A stretch of 6,043 nt of DNA from Bacteroidota bacterium (GTDB lineage: Bacteria; Bacteroidota; Bacteroidia; B-17B0; Aurantibacillaceae): positions 1-6,043 of the forward strand of contig JAEZDS010000002.1 in assembly GCA_023433205.1 (NCBI GenBank), read 5' to 3'. A program made the position numbers and the translations under genes. Shown here one piece after another: positions 5,352 to 6,043 of this stretch (its first letter is position 1; every line of letters begins with the position of its first letter). The notes below the pieces were generated by a model, which saw only the letters and a program-made list of their open reading frames with translations, had not been told where the DNA came from and searched no databases.

Positions 5352-6043
5352 TCAGTCCTGCACCTGGGGAGCAGGTATCCTGAAGCTGATAATATCGGCT
5401 GCTTTTAAAGAATTTGTTTTCCAGAAAAGGAGAACAAGTACCAGCGATTGTGTTGCGTATGATGCAGTGGCGGTAAGCGCAGCGCCGTGCATACCATACC
5501 GGTGTATGAGCGGATAACTCAGCATTAAGGTAACCCCTAGTCCGGCCAGGTTGGCCATCAGAAGCACTTTTTGTTTACCGAGACCAGAGAAATAGTGGCT
5601 GATTATAGTGCTGAAACTGATACACAATACGCCGGGAGCCAGGTATAACATTAAGGATCGGACTTCCGCAAAATCACTTCCCAGCAGGCTGGTAAAAAAA
5701 GCATCGGGAAGGAAGTAAACCACGGCAGCGCAAAGCAGGCTGAGAATAAAAGAAAGTTTTGCCAGCGATAGAGTAACGTGCGCATTGTCGGCTTCCTTTT
5801 GCCGGTTTGCGATGCGCGTGAGTATGATGGGTGAGATGCTGCCCCCGATTATCCATACTTTTTCAATAAGTGAGCTCGAGCTGCTGTAAACACCTACCAG
5901 GGTAACCGATCCAAGCACAAAATAATTGTAACGGTTGCTGAGCATGTGAGCCAGGTTGCCCATTTCGTTAATGAAGCCGGTACGCATCACTGCCAAAAAA
6001 CGCGGTTGTTCGCTGCTGTTGTCGGTTCTGATAAGCATTAACA
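5352..6043 (-). CDS. Wzx/MATE-like polysaccharide flippase (polysaccharide biosynthesis protein), 5' partial
   Basis: This is the C-terminal half of a multi-pass membrane protein that enters from the right edge. The frame stays open beyond ATG 6036-6038 (the codon before it is TTA, Leu), so that Met is likely internal. Counting from it, membrane segments lie at about 38-55, 62-78, 92-112, 126-147, 157-177 and 184-206. The family look is clear in GFINEMGNLAHMLSNRYNYF, VGVYSSSSSLIEKVWIIGG, SGLGKQKVLLMANLAGL and YGMHGAALTATASYATQS. The last matches the G-x-x-G-A-A-x-A-T pattern usual in the late helices of these transporters. The family flips undecaprenyl-linked or similar sugar precursors across the inner membrane for O-antigen, capsule or exopolysaccharide. 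Its partners would lie to the right of the window. The exact substrate cannot be told. It converges on rsmA. After the TGA stop the frame stays open for 34 more codons to TAA at 5247-5249. Confidence 0.82.
   Translation of the reverse strand, partial: LMLIRTDNSSEQPRFLAVMRTGFINEMGNLAHMLSNRYNYFVLGSVTLVGVYSSSSSLIEKVWIIGGSISPIILTRIANRQKEADNAHVTLSLAKLSFILSLLCAAVVYFLPDAFFTSLLGSDFAEVRSLMLYLAPGVLCISFSTIISHYFSGLGKQKVLLMANLAGLGVTLMLSYPLIHRYGMHGAALTATASYATQSLVLVLLFWKTNSLKAADIISFRIPAPQVQD

Noticed and set aside
5266..5517. Plus-strand ORF of 83 codons overlapping the flippase 3' end
   Set aside because: About two thirds of it is antisense to a clear membrane protein gene, and its own translation shows no family features.

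Overview
This window looks like chromosomal DNA from a member of the Bacteroidota, plausibly of the Chitinophagales/Sphingobacteriia type. The evidence is a large PKD-repeat protein ending in a gliding-motility/type IX secretion (T9SS) type B C-terminal domain, and a TAnnTTTG promoter element placed almost directly against a start codon. Finer placement is inference.

Layout: (1) Positions 2-1615 (+) hold the 3' part of a T9SS-exported, PKD-rich surface protein that begins upstream of the window. (2) Positions 1734-2570 (+) encode a multi-pass HTTM-family membrane protein, related to vitamin K-dependent gamma-carboxylase. (3) Positions 2591-3698 (+) are prfB, peptide chain release factor 2. 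It is split by a programmed +1 frameshift whose in-frame stop is UAA instead of the usual UGA. (4) Positions 3714-4514 (+) are rsmA (ksgA), the 16S rRNA dimethyladenosine transferase. (5) Positions 4515-5351 are about 840 bp without a credible gene. This stretch holds a 108-bp direct repeat in two copies (6 differences), a divergent inverted copy of its core, and a run of near-contiguous perfect hairpins. (6) Positions 5352-6043 (-) are the C-terminal half of a Wzx/MATE-like polysaccharide flippase that runs off the right edge and converges on rsmA.

prfB and rsmA are spaced 15 bp apart, are both translation genes, and are probably co-transcribed from the promoter just before prfB. The HTTM gene ends 20 bp before prfB and may read into it. 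The repeat-rich spacer sits between convergent transcription units, where a non-autonomous mobile or REP-like element would do least harm and could act as a transcription barrier. The points most worth a second look are the UAA variant of the RF2 autoregulatory frameshift and the structured repeat island at 4543-5148.
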